From Ornithinimicrobium sp. CNJ-824 (lineage in GTDB: Bacteria > Actinomycetota > Actinomycetes > Actinomycetales > Dermatophilaceae): 59,923 bases of DNA. Positions 52,950 to 59,923 of this stretch are shown here, piece after piece; within the stretch, counting starts at the first letter, position 1, and each line of letters opens with the position of its first letter. The notes below the pieces were generated by a model that was not told the origin of the DNA, did not search any database, and saw nothing but the letters and a program-made list of their open reading frames with translations. The position numbers and the translations under genes are program-made. The stretch covers positions 1 through 59,923 of the forward strand of contig NZ_MKKA01000014.1 in assembly GCF_001942405.1 (NCBI RefSeq). Reading direction: 5' to 3'.

Positions 52950-55900
52950 TCAGCGGCTGGGACCGTAAGGGGAGGGACCGGAGGGGGCAGGACTGCGATC
53001 CTCTGGCCGCATCCGCACCCGTTTCGGCTCGGTTCCGCGGGACGCCGGTGTGGCCTGTTGCTGGGGGTCGATCATGCGGAACCACAGTGCCGAGGTCGCC
53101 TCGTCGTCCGGTAGCGGGCCTTGGGCAGTCGCCTTCTCCAGCCGGTCAGGTACGTCGACGCCGGCACGGTGCAGCCGGTCCAGCCGCTGCGCCAGCTGCG
53201 GGGTGAACCAGTCCCGGTGTCCGACGTGCTCGATGATGAGACGCTCCCAGTGCCGCAGCGCGTCGGGCAGCTGGCCGGTGACCCTGCAGGCGAGGCCGCG
53301 TGCGTACCGGCCGGCCGCTCCCCCGCCGTCCAACGGTCCGACCGGGCGCGAGTCGGTGTGATTGACGCCTCTGGCGGCCCGCCACACGGTGAGATCGGCG
53401 AGGAGGTCAGGACTGATGTGGGGCGCGAGGGGCGCCGCCCACCGCTGGCCGGCAGTGCTTGCCTGGCGCACCTGGGCGGCCAGCGACTGGACCCGTTCGG
53501 CTCGGGCGGTGAGGTAGCCGGCCCAGACGGGATCGGCGCCCAGCCGCTTGGGGATGCCGGGCAGCCATGGGAGCGGGCCGCCTGCCGGTGCGCGGTTCAG
53601 ACGTGAGAGCAGGACGGCGGCAGGCTCGTCGGCGTCGCCGAGCCCCCGGTAGGTGGACGCTTCCGTGAGGGCTCCGACGGCGTCGCGGCCGTCGGCCTGG
53701 GTGAGCATCAGGTGGGCCCGCAGGCTGGGCCAGGCCGGGGCGTGGGGCAGACCCGGGACCAAAGCCTCGGCGGCAGACTCCAGGTGATCGCCCCAGCCGG
53801 GGCCGAGGACCCTCTCGGCACCGGCCAGGACACCGTCCTCGTACCTTTCTGCCGCGTCGTGAAGCAGCGCCGCCGGGTCGGCCGCTCGTGCCCTCTCCGT
53901 GGTCGCCGAGACCGCGGCACCGTCACGTGCCAGCACGCCCTGCAGGGTCTCGGTCGCCGTGGCCGGGCTGCTCGTCTCGATCAGCGGCAGGGTGTGCCCG
54001 TCTGCGTCGGTGGCCGACACGACGTGCACGTGGTTCTCGTGCCGGCCCCGGGTGAGCATGGTGTAGAGCAGCTGCCGGGACTCCTGCCCGGTGGCGATGC
54101 CGTGCATAGTGTCTGCGGTGAGCCCCTGGGCCGTGTGGACGGTCGCGGCGTATCCGAGCTCGACGTGCCCGGCGACGTAACTCCCCGGCAGCCTGGCCCG
54201 GAGCCCAGAGCTGAGGTGACGCACGCGAAGGGAGGGGCCATCCACCGCGGTCACGGTCCACCGGTCACCGTTCTTGACCCAGTCGCCCCTGCCGACGCCC
54301 AGCCGGCGGTCGTTGCGCCGGGTGATGACCACGTCCCCGGCGGACGCGCGGGTGCCGTCGGCCAGGGCCACCTCGCGGCCAGGCGGGCCGCTCGCCAGTC
54401 GCGCGGCGCGGGCGCGGGTGTTGAGGCTGGCCACGATCTCGCGGGTGGGCGCGAGCATGAGGCAGTCCCGCCCGGTCGCGCGGTCCCGGGACCAGGCGGT
54501 GAAGACGGCCTCGACGGTGGTGGCCAGGTCCCCGACGTGCACCCGGTCCCGGTCCAGGTAGAACCCGAGTGCGGAGTTGTCGCCGGCCCGCAACGCCAGG
54601 GACGCCTGCGCCTCGGCGGGGTCGGCGAACCGGACCACCTCGTCCAGGCGTTCGGCGCCGTGGGCGGTGGCGATGTCGCGCAGCGCTCCGCCGGCGCCGA
54701 CGGCGGCGAGCTGCTGGTCGTCGCCGACGAGCCGGACCGAGGCCCCCCGGGCCAGGGCGTGCGTGATCACCCGGTCCAGGGTGAGCGTGTCCGCCATGCC
54801 CGCCTCGTCGACGACCACGAGGGTGTCCGCGCCGATCGCCTCGTCCAGCCACGACCGGGGTCCGTGGTCGAGTTCGTGGACGAGTTTGGCCAGCGTCTCG
54901 GACGGTATGCCCGTCGCCTCGGCGAGCACGCTCGCTGCGGCCGCCGAGGGCGCGAACCCGATCACTGGACCGACGTGGCCGCGCCAGGCGTCGGCGAGGA
55001 CCCGCACGGCGGTGGTCTTGCCCGAGCCTGCCGGGGCCAGGACGAGCTGCACTCGACGACCGCTGCAGGCCAGCGCCAGCACCAGGTCCGCCTGCCCGCG
55101 GTTGAGGTCCCTCCCCCGCACGGACGCCTCGAGCACCGCGAGCTCAGCGTCCTCGCGGGTAAGTGCAGCACCGTCGCCTCGGCCGGCGGCAGCGGTGATC
55201 CGCTGCTCGGCCTGAAGGACCCGCAGGCTGGTGTAGTGGTCGCTGCCGGTGTGGCGGTACACGCTGGTGCCGTCGCTTCGCCGCAAGCCGTCCGGCTCGC
55301 CGATGGGGTCCAGGTCCGGGGTGAGGTTGACCGAGCGTGCGACCGTCGCCGCGTCGACGACCCGCCCGACGACGCCGGCGACCATGCTCGGGTGCAGGTC
55401 CAGGCCACGGACCTGGCGCTGCGCCTCGGCCTGCAGGTGCCAGACCTGCCAGGTTGCCCGCCGCGCCTCGACCTCGGCGACCACCCGCTGCGCCGCCTCC
55501 TGGACCCACCCTTCGGACACGTCCTGCGGCGGGCGGCTCGCCTGGCCCAGCACGGTCGCCACCATCTGCTGGATCCCCTCCGCCCCGAGGACTCCGGCCG
55601 CCTCGGCCCTCCACGTCTCGCGCTGGGCGGCCAGGGACCGCGGCTCGTGCTTGGCCGCCCGGGTCTCCAGGTTGGCCCGCTGGGCCAGGGCGATCTGCTC
55701 CATCGGTGTCGGCGGCCGCCCGTGCGCCTCGAGGAACTCCCGGGACAGCACCTCCTGCCGGGCGGTGATGTCACCCCGGCGCCGGGACCACAGCTCGCAC
55801 AGCGCGCGGTCGACCCCCTCGACCTCCCGGACCGGCCGCTTGTCGCCGCTCCCTCCCGGCCGCTCGACGAAACGCAGACCCAGGGCAGCACGCAGGTGAG

Positions 55901-56762
55901 CCTCGACGGCGGTGTTGTAGACCTCCGACGCGGCGACGACATGCTGGTGCAGCACCCGCCCGTAGATCGAGAGCCACTTGCCCTCGAGCGTCTGCACCTT
56001 GTTGGCGACCGCGACGTGGGTATGCAGATCGGGGTCGCCGTCGCGGGAGTCACGGTGGGTGAAGGCCGCCGCGATCAGCCCCCTGGTCTCGACCTGGCGC
56101 GCCCCGTCCTTGCCCTCCCGCGTGTACAGCACCTGACGTTCGAGGAAGGCCAGCGCGTCCTGCACCGCGGCGTCATGCGCGTCCGCGACCGCCTGGGAGA
56201 TCTCCGGTGGGGCGATGGCCCACAGTGTCGACACCGACTTCACCGGGCTGAACGTCAGGTCATACCCCGCCACGGCCGTCCGCTGCGGCCGTGAGTACCG
56301 AGCCACCGCCGAGGCCAGCTCCCGGGCATCACGCGGCTCCCTCCCGTGCTCGCGCGCGAAGTACTCCCGTGCCACCTCGCTGCGCGCCGCGGCGACCTGC
56401 GCCAGCTGCTTCGCCGGCCCGGTCGAGCCGTCAGCACGTGCGTCCACCAGGCGGGTGACCTCCACGTTGAACCCTCCCCCGTCGCTGTCGTAGACCCGGT
56501 AGGGCGCGCCCAGCGCCACACCTGTCAACGGGTGACGGCCGGCGCCGAACAGGTTCGCCATCTGCTCCGAGGTGACCCGGTCACCGGATTCGAGCCCGTC
56601 GATCCCGACAAGGCCGGAGCCCGTCCAGCGACCGGGCGACTCACCCTTGGCCGCGTAGTAGTCCTCCAGCCCCCGGCGACCGATCTCGGTGTCGTCCCCC
56701 GCCGCCACCTGGCGGGTGAGGTACTCATACCCCGACCCCGCCGACAGCTTGTGCAGCGTCAT
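52950..56762 (-). CDS. MobF family conjugative relaxase/helicase
   Basis: A 1270-residue TrwC/TraI-type protein that nicks and unwinds DNA for transfer. The relaxase domain (about 1-330) has tyrosines in SGYEYLTRQ near residue 13, YDLTFSPVKSVSTLWA, and the metal-binding DLHTHVAVANKVQ. The helicase part has Walker A LAPAGSGKTTAVRVLAD near residue 600, Walker B VVVDEAGMAD, and a UvrD-type C-terminal box (YAATVHTAQGLTADTMHG). ATG 56762 begins the conserved MTLHKLSAGSGYEYL; GTG 56768 is possible. It is convergent with mazF. Confidence 0.95.
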   Translation of the reverse strand: MTLHKLSAGSGYEYLTRQVAAGDDTEIGRRGLEDYYAAKGESPGRWTGSGLVGIDGLESGDRVTSEQMANLFGAGRHPLTGVALGAPYRVYDSDGGGFNVEVTRLVDARADGSTGPAKQLAQVAAARSEVAREYFAREHGREPRDARELASAVARYSRPQRTAVAGYDLTFSPVKSVSTLWAIAPPEISQAVADAHDAAVQDALAFLERQVLYTREGKDGARQVETRGLIAAAFTHRDSRDGDPDLHTHVAVANKVQTLEGKWLSIYGRVLHQHVVAASEVYNTAVEAHLRAALGLRFVERPGGSGDKRPVREVEGVDRALCELWSRRRGDITARQEVLSREFLEAHGRPPTPMEQIALAQRANLETRAAKHEPRSLAAQRETWRAEAAGVLGAEGIQQMVATVLGQASRPPQDVSEGWVQEAAQRVVAEVEARRATWQVWHLQAEAQRQVRGLDLHPSMVAGVVGRVVDAATVARSVNLTPDLDPIGEPDGLRRSDGTSVYRHTGSDHYTSLRVLQAEQRITAAAGRGDGAALTREDAELAVLEASVRGRDLNRGQADLVLALACSGRRVQLVLAPAGSGKTTAVRVLADAWRGHVGPVIGFAPSAAAASVLAEATGIPSETLAKLVHELDHGPRSWLDEAIGADTLVVVDEAGMADTLTLDRVITHALARGASVRLVGDDQQLAAVGAGGALRDIATAHGAERLDEVVRFADPAEAQASLALRAGDNSALGFYLDRDRVHVGDLATTVEAVFTAWSRDRATGRDCLMLAPTREIVASLNTRARAARLASGPPGREVALADGTRASAGDVVITRRNDRRLGVGRGDWVKNGDRWTVTAVDGPSLRVRHLSSGLRARLPGSYVAGHVELGYAATVHTAQGLTADTMHGIATGQESRQLLYTMLTRGRHENHVHVVSATDADGHTLPLIETSSPATATETLQGVLARDGAAVSATTERARAADPAALLHDAAERYEDGVLAGAERVLGPGWGDHLESAAEALVPGLPHAPAWPSLRAHLMLTQADGRDAVGALTEASTYRGLGDADEPAAVLLSRLNRAPAGGPLPWLPGIPKRLGADPVWAGYLTARAERVQSLAAQVRQASTAGQRWAAPLAPHISPDLLADLTVWRAARGVNHTDSRPVGPLDGGGAAGRYARGLACRVTGQLPDALRHWERLIIEHVGHRDWFTPQLAQRLDRLHRAGVDVPDRLEKATAQGPLPDDEATSALWFRMIDPQQQATPASRGTEPKRVRMRPEDRSPAPSGPSPYGPSR

Positions 56763-56913
56763 CGTCACGCCCCCCAAGGCCGCAGCCAGCCAGCGAGTGG
56801 CCACGGAGTACTGGTGGACAGCCCTATTGGAACGTGTCCTTATAGCCCCTCGGTACCGGCATCGCGGACACCCCGCCGGCCTCCGCTACGCGCAGCTGGG
56901 GCAGGATGAACGG
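56763..56913. other. Divergent intergenic region between relaxase and thioredoxin-fold gene
   Basis: About 150 bp, more AT-rich in the middle (GGAACGTGTCCTTATAGC). MobF relaxase genes often lie next to their origin of transfer, so an oriT could be here. I see no clear inverted repeat and nick signature to prove it. Confidence 0.3.
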
Positions 56914-57225
56914 GTGAAGGTGCAATTCCTCTACTTCGACGGGTGCCCGCACTGGGAGCTGGCGCAGGCGCGTCTGCGCGAGGCGCTCGAGGTACACGGG
57001 GAGCCGGTCGAGGTGGAGCGCGTGGTGGTGGACACGCCGGAGAAGGCGGAGTCCTACGGGTTCCTGGGCTCGCCGTCGGTGCTGATCGATGGTGTGGATC
57101 CGTTCGCTGAACCAGCAGCGCCGGTGGCGTTGTCGTGCCGGTTGTACCGCACACCGGAAGGGGTGGCCGGGTCGCCGACCGTGCAGCAGCTCGTCGCAGC
57201 GCTCTCGGAAGCATCAGCTTCGTAG
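56914..57225 (+). CDS. Small thioredoxin-fold protein with one N-terminal Cys
   Basis: A 103-residue protein beginning VKVQFLYFDGCPHWELAQARL. The YFDGCPxW motif and the later LGSPSVLIDGVDPF segment (cis-Pro region) match small thioredoxin-like proteins often found near mercury or arsenic resistance genes in actinobacteria. A further Cys occurs in ALSCRLYRT. The substrate is unknown; it may be cargo of the element. GTG 56914 follows AGGAT. It overlaps the 3' end of the convergent zinc-ribbon gene as annotated. Confidence 0.8.
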   Translation: MKVQFLYFDGCPHWELAQARLREALEVHGEPVEVERVVVDTPEKAESYGFLGSPSVLIDGVDPFAEPAAPVALSCRLYRTPEGVAGSPTVQQLVAALSEASAS

Positions 57226-58740
57226 GGATCAGCACGGCGCAGGTGGGTGTCGCGTTGCGCGGTGTAGGTGCTCCATCCGCGGGAGGCCAGGGCGGCCCAC
57301 CGGGTCGCGGTGTTGGGTGCCAGGCCGAGGATGTCGGCGAGGATCGGGGTGGGCATGCTCGCGGCGAGCTGGAACATGGCGGCGTTGCGGGCTGCCATGG
57401 GCTGGATGCCTCGTTCGACGAGCTGGCTGCGGACGTTCTCGGTGGCCAGGTGCTTGCCGGGAATGCCGCCGGGGAAGAGCCATATTTCGGCGCGGCTGGC
57501 GTAGGAGGCCTGCCCGCGGCGGGTCAGGTGGGTGCGAACCAGGCGGTCGAGCGGGTCCGGCAGCTCGATGGGGAAGGTGTCGAACGTGGCGGTGACGACG
57601 CCGTCGGGGTTGACGGTGATCTGGTGGGCGCGCATGCGGACGACCCGGGCCAGGGGTTGGGCGTAGAGCAGGACGAACAGGCCGGCGACGCGGGTGTAGA
57701 GGCGGATGGTGTCGTCGTGCAGGAGCAGTTGGACGTGCGCCCACCTGCCTCATCGGAGAGGGTGACGGCGGGCTGGGTGCTGGGGCGGGTGGCCACGGAC
57801 AGATTCCCTCCGAGACCGGTGCGGGCGCGCCAGGCCAGGAACGGTCGCAGCGCGAGGGCGCGGGCGCGGTGCTGCTGCGCGTACCGGTCCAGATCTCCCT
57901 GGCCGATGTCGGTCAGGTCGGTGCCGTCCTCGGTGAGCCAGTCCATGAAGCGCGCGGTGACGACGATGGTCGCCCTGGCTGCCGAGATCGCGCCGTGGGT
58001 GAGGGTCCCGTGATGCTCCTGGCGGCGCAGCCTGCTCAGCACCTGCCAGCGGGCGAACCGGGCCAGGACCTCGGACTGCCCGGCCGGCAGGGTGCTCAGC
58101 AGCTCCTCCAGCCACGGGCTGACCCGCTCGAGCTCGGCGTGGAAGGGCGGCAGGACCCCCAGGGCGGTGAGCAGGTCGCGCAGGTAGCTGTTCGTCCTGC
58201 TCGCGGGCATGGCCTCGAAGGTCGCGTGGGAGATGTCGAGCTCGCCGCGGGCCATCGCGCCCAGGGTGGCCGGGCCGGTGGAGCGGGTGAACCAGTACAG
58301 GGTGGACTGGGGTCGTGGGCCCGAGATCAGGGCGTCGTACACCGGCCGCAGCCGGGGGTGGATGACCCCGTCGGGGCTGGACAGCAGCACGGTGGCCTTC
58401 TCCTGCAGCGCGCAGTGCCCGCACAGCCGGCCCCACGGGGAGTCCTCCCGCCCGCAGGCGGTGCAGGCGTAGACGGTCTCGTTGCCGGTGCAGGCCGCGC
58501 ACGCCGGCCGGCGCCGGTCGTCGTAGAAGGCCAGCACCCTGATGTGCCCGCAACGGGGCAGGGCTGGGCTGTCCGGGCGAAACGCAGCGTGCAGCGCTGG
58601 CAGACGGCCTTCTCCAGGACGACCCGGGTGCATCGGTCGTGGCGCCCGCAGTGCGCGCAGTCCTGGCGCGGCAGCGCGGGCGCGGGCTCACCGGTCCTCA
58701 GGAGGGCGGCGGACCCGGGCCCGGATCGGACGCAGGTCAC
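57054..58740 (-). pseudogene. Zinc-ribbon protein with degenerate tyrosine-recombinase domain, frameshifted
   Basis: The N-terminus has a run of Cys pairs (CAHCGRHDRC, CQRC, CPRCGH, CAAC, CTACGRED, CGHC), several zinc ribbons. The middle is helical like a core-binding domain (TFEAMPASRTNSYLRDLLTA). The C-terminus resembles a recombinase fold (AGLFVLLYAQPLARVVRMRA; ILADILGLAPNTATRWAAL), but the nucleophile Tyr position is Trp and H-x-x-R is absent. Two one-base losses (near 57741 and 58556) split the frame. A third near 57250 may be present, since one frame ends at 57229, just outside the convergent gene. Confidence 0.8.
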
Positions 58741-59023
58741 CGATGCCCGGTCCGCCCTCCCCGGTACCGGTCTTGGAGGCTTGCTCCTGCACGACGGTAG
58801 GGACCAGCAGGTCGTTCGGTTCGCAGTCCAGGATGTCGCACAGCGCGGCCAGGACCTCCATGTTCAGCCGTTGCGGGGTCCGGGCCACCAGCCGGTAGAC
58901 GTGCTCACGGGACAGGTGGACCCCGCGCTCGGCCAGCAGCGGGACGAGCTCGGAGGTCTGGTACATGCCGTGGGTGGCCATCACCTGACGCAGGTTCCAC
59001 CCCATCACGGTGCGGACGGTCAT
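58688..59023 (-). CDS. XRE family helix-turn-helix regulator
   Basis: A 111-residue protein with an HTH of the Cro/CI type: MGWNLRQVMATHGMYQTSELVPLL, HLSREHVYRLV and LNMEVLAALCDILDCEPNDLL. The C-terminal tail is basic and disordered. Its ATG overlaps the recombinase TGA (TGATG), and its 3' end overlaps the start of the zinc-ribbon gene by 53 bp, so the three genes are one coupled operon. It may regulate the module or act as a directionality factor. Confidence 0.9.
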   Translation of the reverse strand: MTVRTVMGWNLRQVMATHGMYQTSELVPLLAERGVHLSREHVYRLVARTPQRLNMEVLAALCDILDCEPNDLLVPTVVQEQASKTGTGEGGPGIGDLRPIRARVRRPPEDR

Positions 59024-59923
59024 CACTGGTCCTCCTGATCGGCGGGTGCGTAGACGCGCTCCAGCGCGGCCTTGAGGGTCTTGTCCTTGAAGTCGTTGCT
59101 GACCGAGGCGTAGATGGCGGTGGTCGAGGCGTAGGCGTGCCCGACCTGTTCCTGGATGAACCGTTCGGGGTAGCCGAACTCGATCAGGTGGGTCACGTAG
59201 GAGTGGCGCAGGCAGTGCAGCGACAGCGCCGGGTCCAGGCCCGCCTGGTGGCGGACCGTCGCGAAGCGGGCGTCGAAGTGGCGCAGCGAGACCCGTGAGA
59301 GCCGCTCGGTCACCCACAGGGCTGGATGGCCAGGCATGCCGAACAGCGGCCTTGCCTGCTCGACCCACTGGCGCATCCCTTCGATGGCCCAGTCGAACTC
59401 GGGCACCGCCAGGACCGTGCGGCGGCGCGGGACCCCACCGCGAACGGCCTTGCCGTAGCGGACGTGGACCGAGCCGTAGGTGCCCCACCGGGGCACGTGC
59501 GGGTTGGGCCGCAGGTCGGCTACGTCCAGGCGGCACAGCTCGTTGCGGCGCAGCCCGAACGCATAGGCGGTCTTGAAGACCTGCGCGTCCCGCAACGCGC
59601 TCAACGCTCCCTTGCGGCCCGAGGACGCGGCGCGTTCGACCTGGGAGTCCAGGTGGTCGAAGAGATCCTGCAACTCCCCGTAGGTGAGCGGTCGCCGTGC
59701 CGGGCGGCCCTCGTACTCGTTCAGGTGCGCCACCGTGTTCCATTCGTGGCACACCTGCGAGGGCACAGAGCCGAACCGGTCGCGACACTGGCGGGGCCAC
59801 TCGTACCGGGCGTCGGTGAGGTAATCGCAGAACATCCGCAGCGCCAGGTGGTACCCGCGGATCGTCGAGGGTGACCGACGACCGTCCCCGCTGGCCAGGG
59901 ATACCGTGAAGTCCTCCACGTCC
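59023..59923 (-). CDS. Tyrosine-type recombinase, 5' end beyond the window
   Basis: At least 298 residues are present; the family normally extends some 50 residues further, so the start is probably off the right edge. The SAM-like N-domain (STIRGYHLALRMFCDYL) is followed by a catalytic domain with Arg in AYAFGLRRNELCRLDV, H-x-x-R in LHCLRHSYVTHLIE, GHAYASTT and the nucleophile Tyr in TAIYASVS. All catalytic residues seem intact, unlike the zinc-ribbon partner at the end of the operon. It is distinct from the integrase at 49747. Confidence 0.92.
   Translation of the reverse strand, partial: DVEDFTVSLASGDGRRSPSTIRGYHLALRMFCDYLTDARYEWPRQCRDRFGSVPSQVCHEWNTVAHLNEYEGRPARRPLTYGELQDLFDHLDSQVERAASSGRKGALSALRDAQVFKTAYAFGLRRNELCRLDVADLRPNPHVPRWGTYGSVHVRYGKAVRGGVPRRRTVLAVPEFDWAIEGMRQWVEQARPLFGMPGHPALWVTERLSRVSLRHFDARFATVRHQAGLDPALSLHCLRHSYVTHLIEFGYPERFIQEQVGHAYASTTAIYASVSNDFKDKTLKAALERVYAPADQEDQ

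Larger units (their letters stand above)
49587..59923. mobile_element. Integrative and mobilizable element, left part (right end outside window)
   Basis: The unit begins at a truncated tRNA 3' end next to a tyrosine integrase and continues with a repeat array, a toxin-antitoxin pair, a MobF relaxase and a recombinase module. No type IV secretion or TraB-type translocase is seen in this part, so mobilisation by a helper, or transfer genes further right, are both possible. Core metabolism genes stop abruptly at gluD. The right boundary, expected at an intact tRNA-Asn if the model is right, is not in the window. Confidence 0.75.

Overview
This window is high-GC actinobacterial chromosome (roughly 70-73% GC by eye). 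Gene order fits Actinomycetes: argR/argH/mpg/tyrS/rrn, infC-rpmI-rplT-tsnR-type methyltransferase-pheS-pheT, glnA-glnE, an RNase H/phosphatase fusion with C4 zinc ribbon and Nif3 genes, ahpE-DUF3052/aceE, fasR-fabD-fabH-acpP-fabF and gluABCD. A member of the Micrococcales such as Ornithinimicrobium, Serinicoccus or Janibacter relatives seems likely, but that placement is inference.

Layout. 1-540: 5' end of a 16S rRNA gene (minus) with its leader and promoter. 540-9.2 kb, minus: tyrS, mpg, argH, argR, an SDR oxidoreductase, pheT, pheS. 9.2-12.5 kb: a DUF368 polyprenyl-phosphate transporter, then TrmH-type methyltransferase, rplT, rpmI and infC (infC apparently starts with AUC). 12.5-14.8 kb: a Fur-family regulator and catalase pair set between infC and sseB. 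14.8-21.9 kb, minus: sseB, a priA-like gene, an unknown gene, glnE, glnA and an alkyltransferase-like gene. 21.9-34.1 kb: F420-type oxidoreductase, map, polyphosphate glucokinase, guaB1, metallo-hydrolase, rnpB, RNB ribonuclease, yaaA, RNase H/phosphatase, zinc ribbon, Nif3, tRNA-Val, AhpE-like peroxiredoxin, DUF3052. 34.2-43.4 kb, plus: aceE, then the fatty-acid synthase block led by a FasR-type activator, then a glycosyltransferase. 43.5-49.5 kb: DUF3145, an NlpC/P60 hydrolase, CBS protein, tRNA(CAU), and the glutamate ABC transporter.

49.6 kb to the right edge is an integrated mobile element. Its left boundary is a truncated 3' end of a tRNA-Asn-like gene. Inside are a tyrosine integrase, an array of about 18-bp repeats, an unknown protein with a possible C-terminal HTH, a MazEF-type pair under a perfect 20-bp palindrome, a large MobF relaxase/helicase, a small thioredoxin-fold protein, and a compact three-gene module: tyrosine recombinase, XRE regulator, and a zinc-ribbon protein whose C-terminus looks like a catalytically dead recombinase. 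The right end lies beyond the window.

Two general points. First, at least twelve genes, several of them essential (pheS, rplT, fabH, fabF), are each broken by apparent single-base losses in short G or C runs. I count about twenty; nearly all look like deletions. This points to unpolished sequence error rather than gene decay, and broken genes are annotated over their full span. Second, many genes (about 20) have a -10-like hexamer 5-9 nt before the start codon, indicating leaderless mRNAs; I used this to choose starts.
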